NCBI GenBank assembly: GCA_963422465.1
Contig: OY730175.1
Coordinates: 2,852,001-2,916,000, forward strand
Length of the DNA stretch: 64,000 nucleotides
Direction of reading: 5' to 3'
Source of the DNA: Lichina pygmaea
Taxonomy: Eukaryota; Ascomycota; Lichinomycetes; Lichinales; Lichinaceae
Below the pieces are notes generated by a model. That model worked only from the letters and a program-made list of their open reading frames with translations, was not told the origin of the DNA and did no database searches. Positions 30,981 to 42,777 of the stretch are shown piece by piece (within the stretch, counting starts at the first letter, position 1; each line of letters begins with the position of its first letter). The translations under genes were made by a program, and so were the position numbers.

Positions 30981-33900
30981 CAGAAACTTCTGTAGAAGCT
31001 CTGGGTTTGAAATAATAGTAGTGAAATCTTCGGGGTTAAAAAGAGCATGTTGTCTTTGACTTGAGTAGAGAGAGCATGAAGAGGTAATATACTTTACTGT
31101 CTCTTCTGCTTGACCACACATGCATAGGGGGGTAGGAAAGTCAGGGACTCCAGCTCTGAAAAGAAAACTTGCTAGACCAATTCTCCCAGTTCTGGTTTGC
31201 AGTAGTAGACTTGCCTCAGCTTTCTGTAGCTCTTTGTAGAGCTTTAGGTTGTTGTAGTGAGGTTTTTGGCAAAACACCTGCCATCCAGCATAGCCTTTTC
31301 TTTTCTTCTCCTCCCATTGGTTTTCCCACTCTTTAGTAAAGAGTATTTGTAGTTCTTTCTTTGAACTAGCCTGGTTAGTAGTTATTTGACTTAACCAAGT
31401 GAACTTCCAATTAGGAGAGATAGTTGAGGATTTCTTTAAAGGTTTCCTCAGTGAAGAAGCATAGGAAGAAATAGTAGAAAAGGTACTGTCAAGAAAGTCT
31501 TTCAGAGAGGAGGTTTGGATAGAAGATAGAAAACAAGCTGTGCGAAATTTAAAATAGAGATCTAGAGGTAAAAGAAAAAGCTCACTCTCTAATAGAAAAG
31601 AAGGAGTGGCTTTGAAAGCACCCCCAATAAGTCTCAGACATTTGTTTTGGAATATGATAAGAGAGGAAATATTAGAGGATTTTCTGAGTGGGTTGAACCA
31701 AATTCCCACTGCATAGCTCAGTACAGATCTGAGTATTGCAGTGTACACAAGGCGTGCTGTGAGAACTGGAAAGCCCCAGGTGGAGTAAGAGGTTCTAGAA
31801 AGAGAAGATAGTGCGTTTTGTGCTTTTTGAAGAATAATTCTCTGGTGTTTGTGCCAGTGGAGTTTGGCATCCAGGTACACTCCCAATACTCGCACTTCTT
31901 CTTTTGGTTTTAGAATCACATTCCCAAGTCTAAGCTTGAGCTGCAGATTGTCTGATCTTCTTCTGGAAAAATAAAGTATTTTATATTTCTCAGGAGAGAA
32001 GACCATTCCATGTCTTGCAGCCCAAGATAGACATTTAAGATGTGTATTCTTCAACTTCAGAAGGTTGCTTTTAAGAGAGTGTCCAAATGCAAGCAGATTT
32101 GTATCATCTGCAAATCCCAGAGCAGAAACACCAGTAGTAGGAGAATGTACAGTCTCATGAAGTTCAGAAATATAGAATAGAAAAAGAATAGGAGACAAAG
32201 GGGAACCTTGGGGAACTCCACAGTGAATAGGAATAGAAGAGGACTCAGAGTCATCAAAAACTAGGGTGGTGGTACGTCTGGTACAGAAAGAGAAGATCCA
32301 AGAAGTTAGCCAGAGAGGGATTCCTTTTCTCTCCAGAATCTTTTGAAGAATCTCTGGAAGAACTGTGTCATATGCTCCTGAGATGTCCAGAGAAAGTAGA
32401 GATGCAACCATGCCTTCTTTCCAGACTTTTTCCACTTGGGAAGTTAGAAGGAAAAGTGCTGATTCAGTTGATCTGCCTTTCCTGAACCCCATCTGGATTT
32501 CTGGCAAGAGTTTAGCCTCTTCTGCTACCTTGCTTAGTCTGGCTGCTGTAATAGCTTCCATCAGCTTGCCAGTTGTGTTTAGCAGAGCTATAGGGCGCCA
32601 GGCTTTAGCTTGGTTATAGATTCCCTTGCCAGGTTTTCTTAGACAGACTGTTTTTGCATTCTTGAATTTCTCTGGAAAGTATTCCAGTCTCCAGCATGTT
32701 GATGTGAGAACAGCTATAGCTTGGCAGAACTTGGGACCCAGAGCTTTCAGAAATCCATTTGGCAGCTTGTCTTTTCCTCCTGCTGTAAAAGGTTTCTTCT
32801 TGTCCAGAATTTACTCCACTTCTTCAGTGGTAACCTCCTGAGAAAGCTGGATCTCTGGGGTACTCTGGTGACTTCCTGTACTTGGTTCCGGAACACGTGC
32901 TTCTGGAAAGAATTGAGCTGAGAAAGATTTTGTCTTCTCCTCAAAGCTTTTGGCTAGTCCTTCTTGAGTCTCCAGATCAGGGACCAGAGGAAGATCAGGG
33001 GTCTTGTTAGCTTTTGATTTTCCCTACTTTGCAAGCTTCCAGAATTTTGAGGAACTGGCTAGCTTATGAACTTGTTTTCTGAAGGTGTTCTGTTTGCCTT
33101 CTCTGACAGCTTTCTTCTTGAGCTTAGTTGCTTCTTCTAGCTCTTCTTGGCTTGCCTGTCCTCTGAGCACTTGTCTTCTTATTCTTCTTTCCTGCTTAAC
33201 TTTGGTTTGGATCTCTTGGTTCCACCAGGGGACTGAGTGGCTAGATTGCTTCTGGAGTTCTGTGCATCTGTCTGCTATTTCTTGGAGAAAGTGGTTAAGA
33301 TATTCCAAGTACTCATCCACTTCATGTTTATCTTGAAAGTGGAAGGGCAGCTGCAAATTATTACACTCTTGTTTTGCCAGGTTTGTGTCCAGTGTTTTCC
33401 AGTTCCTTTCTGGCTTCCAGGTTTTTCTTGGTGAGTCCAGGTCCAGGCTAGTTAGCACAGGTCTGTGGTCAGACCCATGAAAGAACTGCAAAGCAATTTT
33501 AGAAAAGATTAGAGAGTTAGAAAGAGAAGAAGATATAAAGGAAAGATCAATAGGTGAACAGGGTTTGTGGGAAAGAGATCTAGCTCTTGTGGGTGTAAAA
33601 GGTGCAATAGCTACCTCCAGATTTGAGTTTTTCATTAGAGTTTGGAACTTGTGTGCAGTGTCAGAATATAGTCTTCTTTTCTTTGACCAGTCAGGGTGGT
33701 GAAGATTTGAGTCTGGAAGAAAAATATGCTGCCCTTTTGCTTGTAAAGCATTTTGGAGTAGACAGAGAAGAGCTTCTGATGCTTGTAGGTAGTTCTCTTG
33801 ACTTGAGGGAGTGAAGTATAGATTATGCACCCACAGAGAAGTAGAGGTGTTTTCCAGATGAATTTCAAGAGAAACAAAGTCTTTACTCCAGAAAGTAGGG

Positions 33901-34141
33901 TGGAGAGATGACAGTTTCAGGTTTTTGTTAATAAGAAAAAGAGTTCTACCAATCTCTGGAGAATATAAAGGAAGAAAAGAAGAAAAAACAGTTGAGGTAC
34001 TGGTTTGAAGGTGAGGATTCTTCCAGGGTTCTTGAAGTGCAATAATATCTACTTCTTGAAGAGTTGGGGTTGCTAGAAGTAGCTCTTGGACTGATTGGCT
34101 TTTCTGCACATTGTATTGAAGAAGTGTGAACTTTGTATTCT

Positions 34142-35302
34142 TCATGTGGACAATTCATCTTCAAAGATCTTGAAGGGGTTGACTGACTGCTTTCCCTCTG
34201 TGTTTGTTGATCTTGTAGACAGAATTTGCACTTCTGGAAACCCTCCTCTGAGTCTCTCTGAGCTTCTAGTTGGCTCTGTGGTTTTCCGTCTTTTTCCCCC
34301 TGGAAGAGTCTGTATGAAGGGGAAAGTAACTGGAGACTGTGTGACTGGGACAGTGGTAGCAGTGGAGATCTCATACTTCCCTGGGCGGGAAATCCATGCC
34401 TCTCTTGCCTTCTTGACTGCTTCTTGGTGTACTGGGCATGTGCTAGCCCAGGCTGGGTGAGCTCCTTTGCAGTTGCTGCATTTTGGCTTTAGCAGTTGCT
34501 CAGGGATTTGGCAGGTTCTTCTTTCATGCTGGCCTCCACAGGCACCACATACAGCTTGATTCCTGCACAGGCGAGCTTGGTGTCCATACCCAAAGCACTT
34601 GAAGCATTGTGCCACCACTGTGTTAGCCAGAAAAGACTCTGCCTCATGCAATCTGTGGCCCAGCACTACTCCACTCTCAATTAGAAGATTGGCCTGTTCC
34701 GGGGTGGCCAGATCCAGGTGGAGTGAAGTAACTGGTTTCTTTTGAGCTATAGCCTTCTTTGACCAGTAGGCTCTTAGAATAGTGATTTGCTTGCTCAGGG
34801 ATGGGTTGCTGTTCTGGATAGTCTGGCGAGTTTTTTCCAGGTTTTCTGGCTGGATGTCTGTGGTTCTGACTCCATGAATCAACACTGGGAATCTCTTGGG
34901 TTGGATAGTTGCTTCCTTGGTAAAAATAGCTGATATCCAGGCAGAGTCTTTCTCCAGAAAACTCTTAGTCTCTTGGGTTTCAGTGTTAATAACAATGTCC
35001 CCTGAGGGAAGTTTTCTCACTGCTCTGACTTGTTTATTATAGAGACTGGGGAGTCTGTCTTGGAGAGCTTGAAAAAGCTGGATGTCAGTCCTGTTGGCCA
35101 TATCAGGTGTCTGGTTACCAGGGTGGACAAGAACTTCCTTCAGAATCCTTGGAGCTAGAGGGATTTGAGCTGGGATATGTTTCTGAACAGCCTGGGCATA
35201 TGATAGCTTAGATTCTTGCTTGTCTAGCTGCTTGCTAATATTCTCCAGCTCCTGGAAAATCTTGTTGGTCAGACCAGTGGGGAGAGACTGGGTTTTGGTG
35301 GA
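34142..35302 (-). pseudogene. LINE Y ORF1, main part
   Basis: From the Gypsy B junction to the stop at 34142-34144, this matches LINE X ORF1 residue for residue with few changes (KTQSLPTGLTNKIFQELEN onwards), including all three zinc knuckles. Its last bases overlap the ORF2 ATG as ATGA. The N-terminal part is at 41850-42089 on the other side of Gypsy B. Confidence 0.9.
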
Positions 35303-35902
35303 TGTTACAACCCAGGGATGGGAGCCACTCATTTATAGGCAATCAGGCCGCAGGCCAGGCAAGAGGACACCATGGAAGTCAAGTGACCAACCAACAAGGG
35401 GTCACGTGACTGTCGAGACACACACGGGAGTCTCGACGCATGATGCATGAAGCATCAAGACAATCTCACCAGTCTCGACGCATGATGCATGAAGCATCAA
35501 GACAATCTCACCTGTCTCGACGCAGGATGCATGAAGCATCGAGACAATCTCACCTGTCTTGACGCAGGGTGCATAACATGGTGGGACTGTCGAGACAATC
35601 TCACCTGTCTCGACGTCGAGACTGTCAAGACAATCTCGATCGTCTCGACAGGCCAGCACTATATAGTCCGGCGATAGTTCCCTTATGGAACGATCGTCTT
35701 CAACTCATGTTGTGATCCAGACAACTAGATCTACTTCAATACAATCCTTTTGTACGAAGCCGTTGATCAGGTGTCACCACCACCACGTTCCACCAAACCC
35801 CTTCGCGCTCCTTGACACTCCTCTCCTGCAAGAACCAACCTGCCTTCCACCTCTCGCCCTAATCCTATACTCGGATAGGACGGTACAGTACAGACCGCAA
35901 CA
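35303..35902 (+). repeat. 5' LTR of Gypsy B (600 bp)
   Basis: It starts TGTTAC and ends CGCAACA. A 42-bp tandem array begins at 35429 (unit starts 35429, 35471, 35513, 35555). A TATATAGT motif is near 35660. Confidence 0.95.
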
Positions 35903-38900
35903 CTTTGAAGACCCTCAAGAATGAGTACCTCAGGAGCAACCAACCCCAACTTCCCAGATGGAAAGATTAGCGTCGCCAAGCCAGACCTGTTCTACGGCGA
36001 AAGAAACAAGGTCGACGATTGGCTCATGCAACTCCAAGTCTACTTTCAATTCCAACCAGAGACAAAGCTGCCTAAGGAGAAGTGGCCCCTCTTTGCAACC
36101 ACTTACATGAGAGGCAATGCTTATCGATGGATCAAACCCTACGTCAACAAACACCTCTCAGGAAACAGAGACCACAACAGCACATCGGAATGGATGACAA
36201 AATAGACGCAATTCAAGGACAAGATCAAAAGGATCCTTGGACCATCTAACGAAGACAAAGTGGCTATACGAATGATCCAGCACATCAAGCAACGACGCTC
36301 AGCCGTAGAGTACACCACGCAGTTCAAACAATACTCAGTACTGACTGATTGGGACGACGACGCCCTGATGGTCATGTACTGACGTGGACTCAAGGAAAAC
36401 ATGAAGGATGAAATTACCTTCGACGGACGAGCGGTCGACACACTGGACAAGCTCATCGCACAAGCAATCGACATCAATGACAAACTATTCAAGCGAGCGA
36501 TGGAGAAACGCCACGACGGAGGATACAGCCGCCCCGCATGGCATGTGAGCAACCACTACAAGCTGCCTAACAAGGCACCGCCACATGACCCATATGGCTA
36601 TGCACCCATGGAACTGGATGCAGTCCACCACAAGGGAAGGTTCACGAAGAGAAGGAACAACAGAAAGGGGAAAGCACTGAAGTGCTATGCCTGTGGCAAG
36701 CTAGACCACATGGCGAAAGACTGTCGTTCAAAGAACAAGGTGCACCGACAGCAACTTAATACACTCGACGGAGACTGGAATGTCATCAAGCCAGAGGACC
36801 CACCAGGAGAGGCTCAGCTATCCCTCGAACAATGGGATGACTACGATCAGATATTGGAAGCAGCCCACCAACTGGCAACATCAGGAGGCAAGGACCTACC
36901 AGAACTAATAGGTCAGGACAAGGGACAGGAGCCCTTAACCACCTCTGATGGGGACCGAGACAAACCCGCGTCTATCAAAGAAGAAATACCACGAGGAAGC
37001 TATGCTTACAGCATGGACCCACGAAATCTACAGCACGGTGAACTACAGTGGAGGTTTTGCACAAGGCACTACTGCACCTACCACGAACAACTACAAAGGT
37101 ACGGAGGACATTCACCCTACCACGCCACCTGCCACAAGCATTGGGTCAATTGCGAGAAGGATGCGTGTGAGATCCATCTTTGGGACAAACGCCAACACAC
37201 CGCATTCCCCGGGCACACACATGATTGGCACAAACACCTCATGTTCCTACAGCAAGGTAACAACTACAACTGCTACGTCGACAATTGGCAGTACTGCCTC
37301 AAGCCTGGATGTGACAAGCATCAGCAAGACAAATTCATGAACAGATTCCTCAGAACTGATGGGAATGGCTGGACCCATTGCCCAGTCAGTGGAAAGACAC
37401 TTCAATCAGGAAAAGACTGAACTCCCTTGTCAAGGGGCGACATCGGGAGCTCAACAACATGACCCCTAGCAACGCAAAGCACCTGCGATTGCCTGTGTCA
37501 CTACACGCCAACACGCCAGTACGGACATACGCACTTGTTGACTCTGGAGCCAGTGGAAACTACATTTCAAGACAACTTTACAATACCCTTGGCACTGGAA
37601 GGAGACGCAAGCAGCAGCCCTATCAGCTCGCGATGGCAAATGGACAGACAGAGCTAGTCTGCCATGAGACGCAGCCAATAGAAATGGTTACCGGACACCA
37701 TGCTGAAAGGATCCACCTTGATATTGTTGAGTTGGCCACTCAGGATATCTACTTGGGGATGCCTTGGCTAAAGAAGCACAACCCAGTTGTTAACTGGAAG
37801 ACAGGAGTACTCACGTTTAGGAACTGCACTAACAACGCAGCTCGGACCTGTTACCAGCCGCAGAAGGCGTGGACAGATGAGGGAAGGAGTCCTCAGTGGA
37901 ATCTCACCAACAGAAAGGACAACTCTCAAGAGAAGAGGTCTGCCTCGACAGGCACACCCCGGAACCAGGTGGCCAAACAGTCAGAGATGAAGAGAGAGGA
38001 AGTTGTTAACCCTCTGGAGATCCCTGAAGAGTACTGACCTGGGTATGATAACCTCTTTCAGGAAGAGACAACAACAGCAGCGTTGCCTAAGCACCAACCT
38101 TGGGATCATGAGATCAAGTTGCAACCAGGGACGGAGCCAGAATTTGGACCAATTTACCAGTTATCAGAGAAAGAGCTCCAAGTACTTCGCGAGTACCTGG
38201 AGGAAAACCTGAAAAAGGGTTTCATTCGAGAATCTCAATCGCCAGCAGGATACCCGATACTATTTGCACCAAAGAAAGACGGAAGTCTTCGACTTTGTGT
38301 GGATTACAGGAAACTCAACAACATTACCATCAAGAACTGATATCCGTTGCCAAATGCGAACGAATTGCGAGACAGGATCAGCCAAGCTACAATCTTTACC
38401 AAGCTGGACTTGAAAGGAGTATACAACCTGATACGCATGAAAGAAGGAGAAGAATGGAAGACAGCCTTCAGAACCTGATACGGACACTACAAGTATCTGG
38501 TTATGCCATTCGGACTCACGAACGCACCAGCAACATGTCAAGCATTGATCAACAACGTCATCAGAGCACACCTGGACCAAACAGCTATTGCCTACCTGGA
38601 CAACATTCTTGTCTACTCGAACACGCAACAAGAACATACCAAACATGTGAAGGATGTTCTACGATGCCTACAAGAGGCAGGGCTCAAGCTCAACCCGAAG
38701 AAATGCGAGTTCAACAAACCGGAAGTTGAATTCCTCAGATACATCATAGGGATTGAAGGGATCAAGATTAACCCTGAGAAAATCAAAGCGATTCAGCAAT
38801 GGCCAACACTGACATCAGTTAAGGAAGTACAAGCCTTCCTAGGATTTGCCAACTTCAACTGACAGTTCATCAAGAACTACTCACAGATGGCAACTCCACT

Positions 38901-40779
38901 GACAGAACTCACGAAGAAGGACGTGGAGTACCAGTGGACGGAGAGACAACAAAAAGCATTCCAACAGCTCAAGGACGCTTGCGCCAAGGAACCAGTTCTC
39001 CTCAACTTTAAGACAGGCCAGCCGACACGAATCGAGACAGACGCTTCAGATCAAGCAGTGGGAGCATGTCTATGCCAACAGGCAGACGGCAAGTGGCACC
39101 CAGTTGCCTACTACTCACAAAAAATGACACAAGCGGAACGAAACTATGATATCCACGATAAAGAGCTACTGGCAGTCATCAACGCACTCGAACACTGGAG
39201 AGTGTACGCGGAAAGCAGTTCCGAACTCACCATTCTCACAGACCACAAGAATCTGACAACGTTCACGACAACCAAGAAGCTGAACAGACGGCAAGTCAGA
39301 TGGGCTGAACTTCTAGGGCAACACAAGTTCAAGATCTTGTACACCCCTGGACAAGACAATAGGAGAGCAGACGCACTAAGCCGATGAAAAGACCACATGG
39401 AAGATGATGAACGCCAAGGAACGATCTTACAGCAGGACCAGCAAGGAAACCTGGTGCCTCAACCACAGATCAACAAGCTCACGGCAGAAGACACTGAAGA
39501 ACTAATAAGGAACTACCACGATAACCCAGCACATGGTCACCCAGGAATCACCAAAACCACAGACCTGATCCAACAGGCAGGGAACAATGTCATCAATCTC
39601 TGACAACATGTCACAAGCTACATCAACAAATGTCTACTATGCCAGAGAAACAAGCATGGAAGACACAAGCCATATGGAGAAGGACACCCGAACACGATAC
39701 CGAGAGGCCTGTGGGAAGATGTGTCAATAGACTTCATCACAAAGCTACCCAAGTCCAAAGACCCAGTCACAGGAATCACCTACGACTCGATTATGGTGAT
39801 AGTGGACAGATTCACAAAATATCTAATAGTGGTACCATTCAAGGAAACCCACACAGCAGAACAGTTGGGACACCTTTTACTGGACAGATTGGTCAGAGAC
39901 CACGGAGTTCCGATCACGATCATTACAGACAGAGACAAACTCTTCACATCCAACTACTGGAAGACAATCAGTGCAGCCATGGGAACAAAACCCAAAATGT
40001 CTACAGCCTATCACCCACGAACTGACGGCCAGACAGAACAAGCAAACCAAGTCCTGGAGACTTATTTGCGGCATTACATCAACCAGACCCACAGCAATTG
40101 GGTACAATTATTACCAGTGGCACAGCTGGCAATCAACCAGCACAGATCAGACTCAACAAAGGAATCGCCATTCTTTGCCAATTTTGGACAACATGCAAAC
40201 ATCGGAATGCCAAGCAGAGCTTCACCAAACACGGAGAAAGCACTCCAACATGACAAGCTCCTACGACAAACGCACACGATGATGAGGTATTACCTTCAAG
40301 AGACCTCAGAAAAGATGCAACGCCAAATAGACAAAAAATCGAAAATGGCACCTCAGCTGAAGAAGGGGGATAAAGTCTACCTCCTCACAAAAAATTGGAA
40401 AGTCAAGAAACCAAGAACAAAGAAACTGGACCATGTCAAGGTCAGACTATTTTCAGTCGAAGAAAGAACCGGACCAGTCAACGTCAGACTGCGACTACCG
40501 AGAGACGCTCGGGTACACCCAAACTTTCACATCTCAATGATCGAATTAGCCGACCAGAGCACACCCTTGCAGGAAACATTTCATTACCAACCAGAGGAAG
40601 AACAGGAATTCGAGGCTGAACAGATCCTGAAGAGAAAAGGTCAGTGATACCTTGTCAAGTGGAAAGACTACCCAGACTCGGAAAATACCTGGGAGCCACT
40701 CAGGAACCTCGCGAACTGCCAGCTCCTCCTGCAGCAGTTCCGGCAGGAGCAGGACCGAACAGCTCAGCCTGCAGCGCGG

Positions 40780-41077
40780 ACGCATCAATGACCGTCGCCG
40801 ACAAATCTTCACCATCCGCCTCCATTTCAGCAACAAGGCACTGGAGCTTCTTCTTTGCTCGACCCTCAGCACCCTCAAGAACCTTTCGCTTTCAGGACAC
40901 ACGAGCCTGCAGCTCGGCAAGCTGCTCGACAAGAGCATCCCGCTTGGCCTCATCGACAGCCAAATCCTCGCGAAGGTTATCCCGAGTCATGTTCAGCGAC
41001 TCCCAAGAAAGTGACACACAGGACTTTCCCTGACGAGTGCACTCAGCGCACTTCAACTTATCGTTGTCGTCAGACAT
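40780..41077 (-). pseudogene. Antisense Cys-rich ORF of Gypsy B
   Basis: On the strand opposite pol, MSDDNDKLKCAECTRQGKSC begins at 41077 and is followed by a helical, charged stretch (REDLAVDEAKRDALVEQLAE). The order, Cys cluster then coiled-coil, and the position between chromodomain and 3' LTR match the antisense ORFs of A1, A2 and D. Sequence similarity is weak, so common origin is inferred from place and plan. Another Cys-containing frame (CDHNFVSLAPCDFC) lies just upstream, near 41080-41160. The role is unknown. Confidence 0.5.
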
Positions 41078-41244
41078 TCAGAAGCAGGGCTTGTGGTTCA
41101 AAACACAGAAGTCACACGGAGCAAGCGACACGAAGTTATGATCACAGATCTGGGCTGCCAGTTGGTTTCGGTAAGCAGAGGCACGTGATTTTGCAGACAT
41201 ACTCAAGAATTCATCAGGACGATGAATGAAGGAGAGGAGGGTAG

Positions 41245-41844
41245 TGTTACGACCCAGGGATGGGAGCCACTCATTTATAGGCAATCAGGCCGCGGGCCAG
41301 GCAAGAGGACACCATGGAAGTCAAGTGACCAACCAACAAGGGGTCACGTGACTGTCGAGACACACACGGGAGTCTCGACGCATGATGCATGAAGCATCAA
41401 GACAATCTCACCAGTCTCGACGCATGATGCATGAAGCATCGAGACAATCTCACCCGTCTCGACGCAGGATGCATGAAGCATCGAGACAATCTCACCTGTC
41501 TCGACGCAGGGTGCATAACATGGTGGGACCGTCAAGACAATCTCACCCGTCTTGACGTCGAGACTGTCAAGACAATCTCGATCATCTCGACAGGCCAGCA
41601 CTATATAGTCCGGCGATAGTTCCCTTATGGAACAATCGTCTTCAACTCATGTTGTGATCCAGACAACTAGATCTACTTCAATACAATCCTTTTGTACGAA
41701 GCTGTTGATCAGGTGTCACCACCACCACGTTCCACCAAACCCCTTCGCGCTCCTTGACACTCCTCTCCTGCGAGAACCAACCCGCCTTCCACCTCTCGCC
41801 CTAATCCTATACTCGGATAGGACAGTACGGTACGGACCGCAACA
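41245..41844 (+). repeat. 3' LTR of Gypsy B (600 bp)
   Basis: The same ends and length as the 5' LTR. The 42-bp array starts at 41371 with the same number of units. Confidence 0.95.
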
Positions 41845-42745
41845 GTGGACTGGGCTTCATTAGTACAAGAGTTTTTCTTAATATTCTCCCAGCTTTTCAG
41901 TACAGATTCTGGGGTAGCTTGAGTCTTGAGCCATGAGTCCAGTAGGTTGTAGTCATTCTGGAGAGCTGGATAGGGGGTAGAAGAACTAGGCTGAGTACCA
42001 GCAGAACTGGGAGCTGGCATTGTTGGAGAAGGTGTTGTTTTTCTGGTAGTGTTCTGGGAGGAGTCCGGTTTCTTCTTTTTGACAGGCATAGGGTAGGTAA
42101 CCTGCACAGTGGGTTGTTCACAAAGGGTCACCTGGTTCCTAGCAGTAATTGCACAATCCTGGGACCACTCCCCAAGACTGTACTTTCCTGGGCAGTCTTT
42201 TCCAACTAGACTCTAGGGAAATCTGGCTGTATTAACTCAAGCTGGAGACCACACCCCCTGCCTGAGCTTTCCTAGAGTTTTTCAACTCTACCAGCACTAG
42301 AGGCAAGCTCTAAACTATTTCTCTTATCCTGGGAGCCCTGATCTCCTTGATGCTAGATGTTTCTCTTGAGAGAAGTTCAAGCTGTTATCTGTCTGACTGG
42401 GAGTACTTGCTCAATCCTGGGACCACACCCCAAGACTGAGTGTTCCTAGGTAATTGGGGCCTGTCCCCAGTCTTTCAGAATCCCACTGGCCACTCTCTGC
42501 CTTGTTATAGATAGTTTGTTGGTTGTTGAAGTTGAAGATCGAAGATTCAGAGATCACAACTTTTGACAAACAAGCTGGGTTACCCAAAGTGATGGGTTTT
42601 CACCTTAAGGTTTTGGTGGTTCCCAACAGATACTCGCTTGGTTTCCAGAACTTCTGACAAAGTCCGGTGATTATCAGAAGTGATGGTCCTTGAACGTAGT
42701 GGTACTGGGAAGAGTTTTGTTGGATTGATGTACAAGACGAAAGAC
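41845..42745 (-). pseudogene. LINE Y 5' UTR and ORF1 N-terminus
   Basis: ORF1 starts at ATG 42089 (MPVKKKKPDSS) and runs to 41845, where Gypsy B splits it after NEAQST. The 5' UTR extends to about 42719, where it reads CTCTTCCCAGTACCAC as in the other copies. Bases 42720-42745 (tggattgatgtacaagacga plus aagac) are not in LINE X but equal part of LTR C. Confidence 0.85.
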
Positions 42746-42777
42746 GTGGACTGCTGCATAGTGGGTTGTTACACTCT

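Larger units (their letters stand above)
27810..34145 (-). pseudogene. LINE Y ORF2, split by a chimeric LINE insertion
   Basis: ORF2 starts at ATG 34145. The endonuclease part is open to 33024 and the RT part from about 32810 to 30981. It resumes at 27900 and ends at the stop 27810-27812. The protein is nearly identical to LINE X ORF2 (first line KFTLLQ instead of KFTVLQ) and carries the same two in-frame stops (33024-33026 and 32811-32813). The insertion at 27901-30980 breaks it near residue 1050 (SNPELLQKF). Confidence 0.88.
35303..41844 (+). mobile_element. Ty3/Gypsy chromovirus B, both LTRs, broken
   Basis: This 6.5-kb element has two 600-bp LTRs and a perfect 5-bp TSD, gtgga (35298-35302, 41845-41849), inside LINE Y ORF1. 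Parts are gag from ATG 35921 with a CCHC (CYACGKLDHMAKDC, about 36690-36730), a protease region near 37530 (LVDSGASGNY), reverse transcriptase 38083-38870, RNase H 38887-39387, integrase about 39480-40400 and a chromodomain about 40640-40750 (SENTWEPLRNL). An antisense Cys-rich ORF follows near 40780-41077. It has only a handful of breaks. LTRs differ at about 17 of 600 sites by eye, so it is the youngest LTR element that can be dated here. Confidence 0.95.
21730..42745 (-). mobile_element. LINE Y (subfamily 1) in four pieces, minus strand
   Basis: This is one LINE split by three insertions. Its pieces, 5' to 3', are 42745-41850 (5' UTR and ORF1 start), 35302-30981 (rest of ORF1, most of ORF2), 27900-27693 (ORF2 end, 3' UTR) and 21780-21730 (3' end). 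Each break has its own TSD: gtgga for Gypsy B, cagaaacttctgt for the chimeric LINE, cttcc for Gypsy C1. Continuity is checked against LINE X, where all joins are uninterrupted. Its flanks are the pogo C-half TSD at the left and gtggactgctgcat (42746-42759) at the right. Confidence 0.93.

Noticed and set aside
30897-32561. A 554-codon minus-strand ORF ending with residues unlike LINE ORF2
   Set aside because: The last ~28 codons read into the foreign segment 29861-30980 and are not a natural LINE C-terminus.
35429-35600. Possible CRISPR array (regular 42-bp units with palindromes)
   Set aside because: The units are contiguous without unique spacers, lie inside an LTR and recur in the other LTR; the window is fungal.
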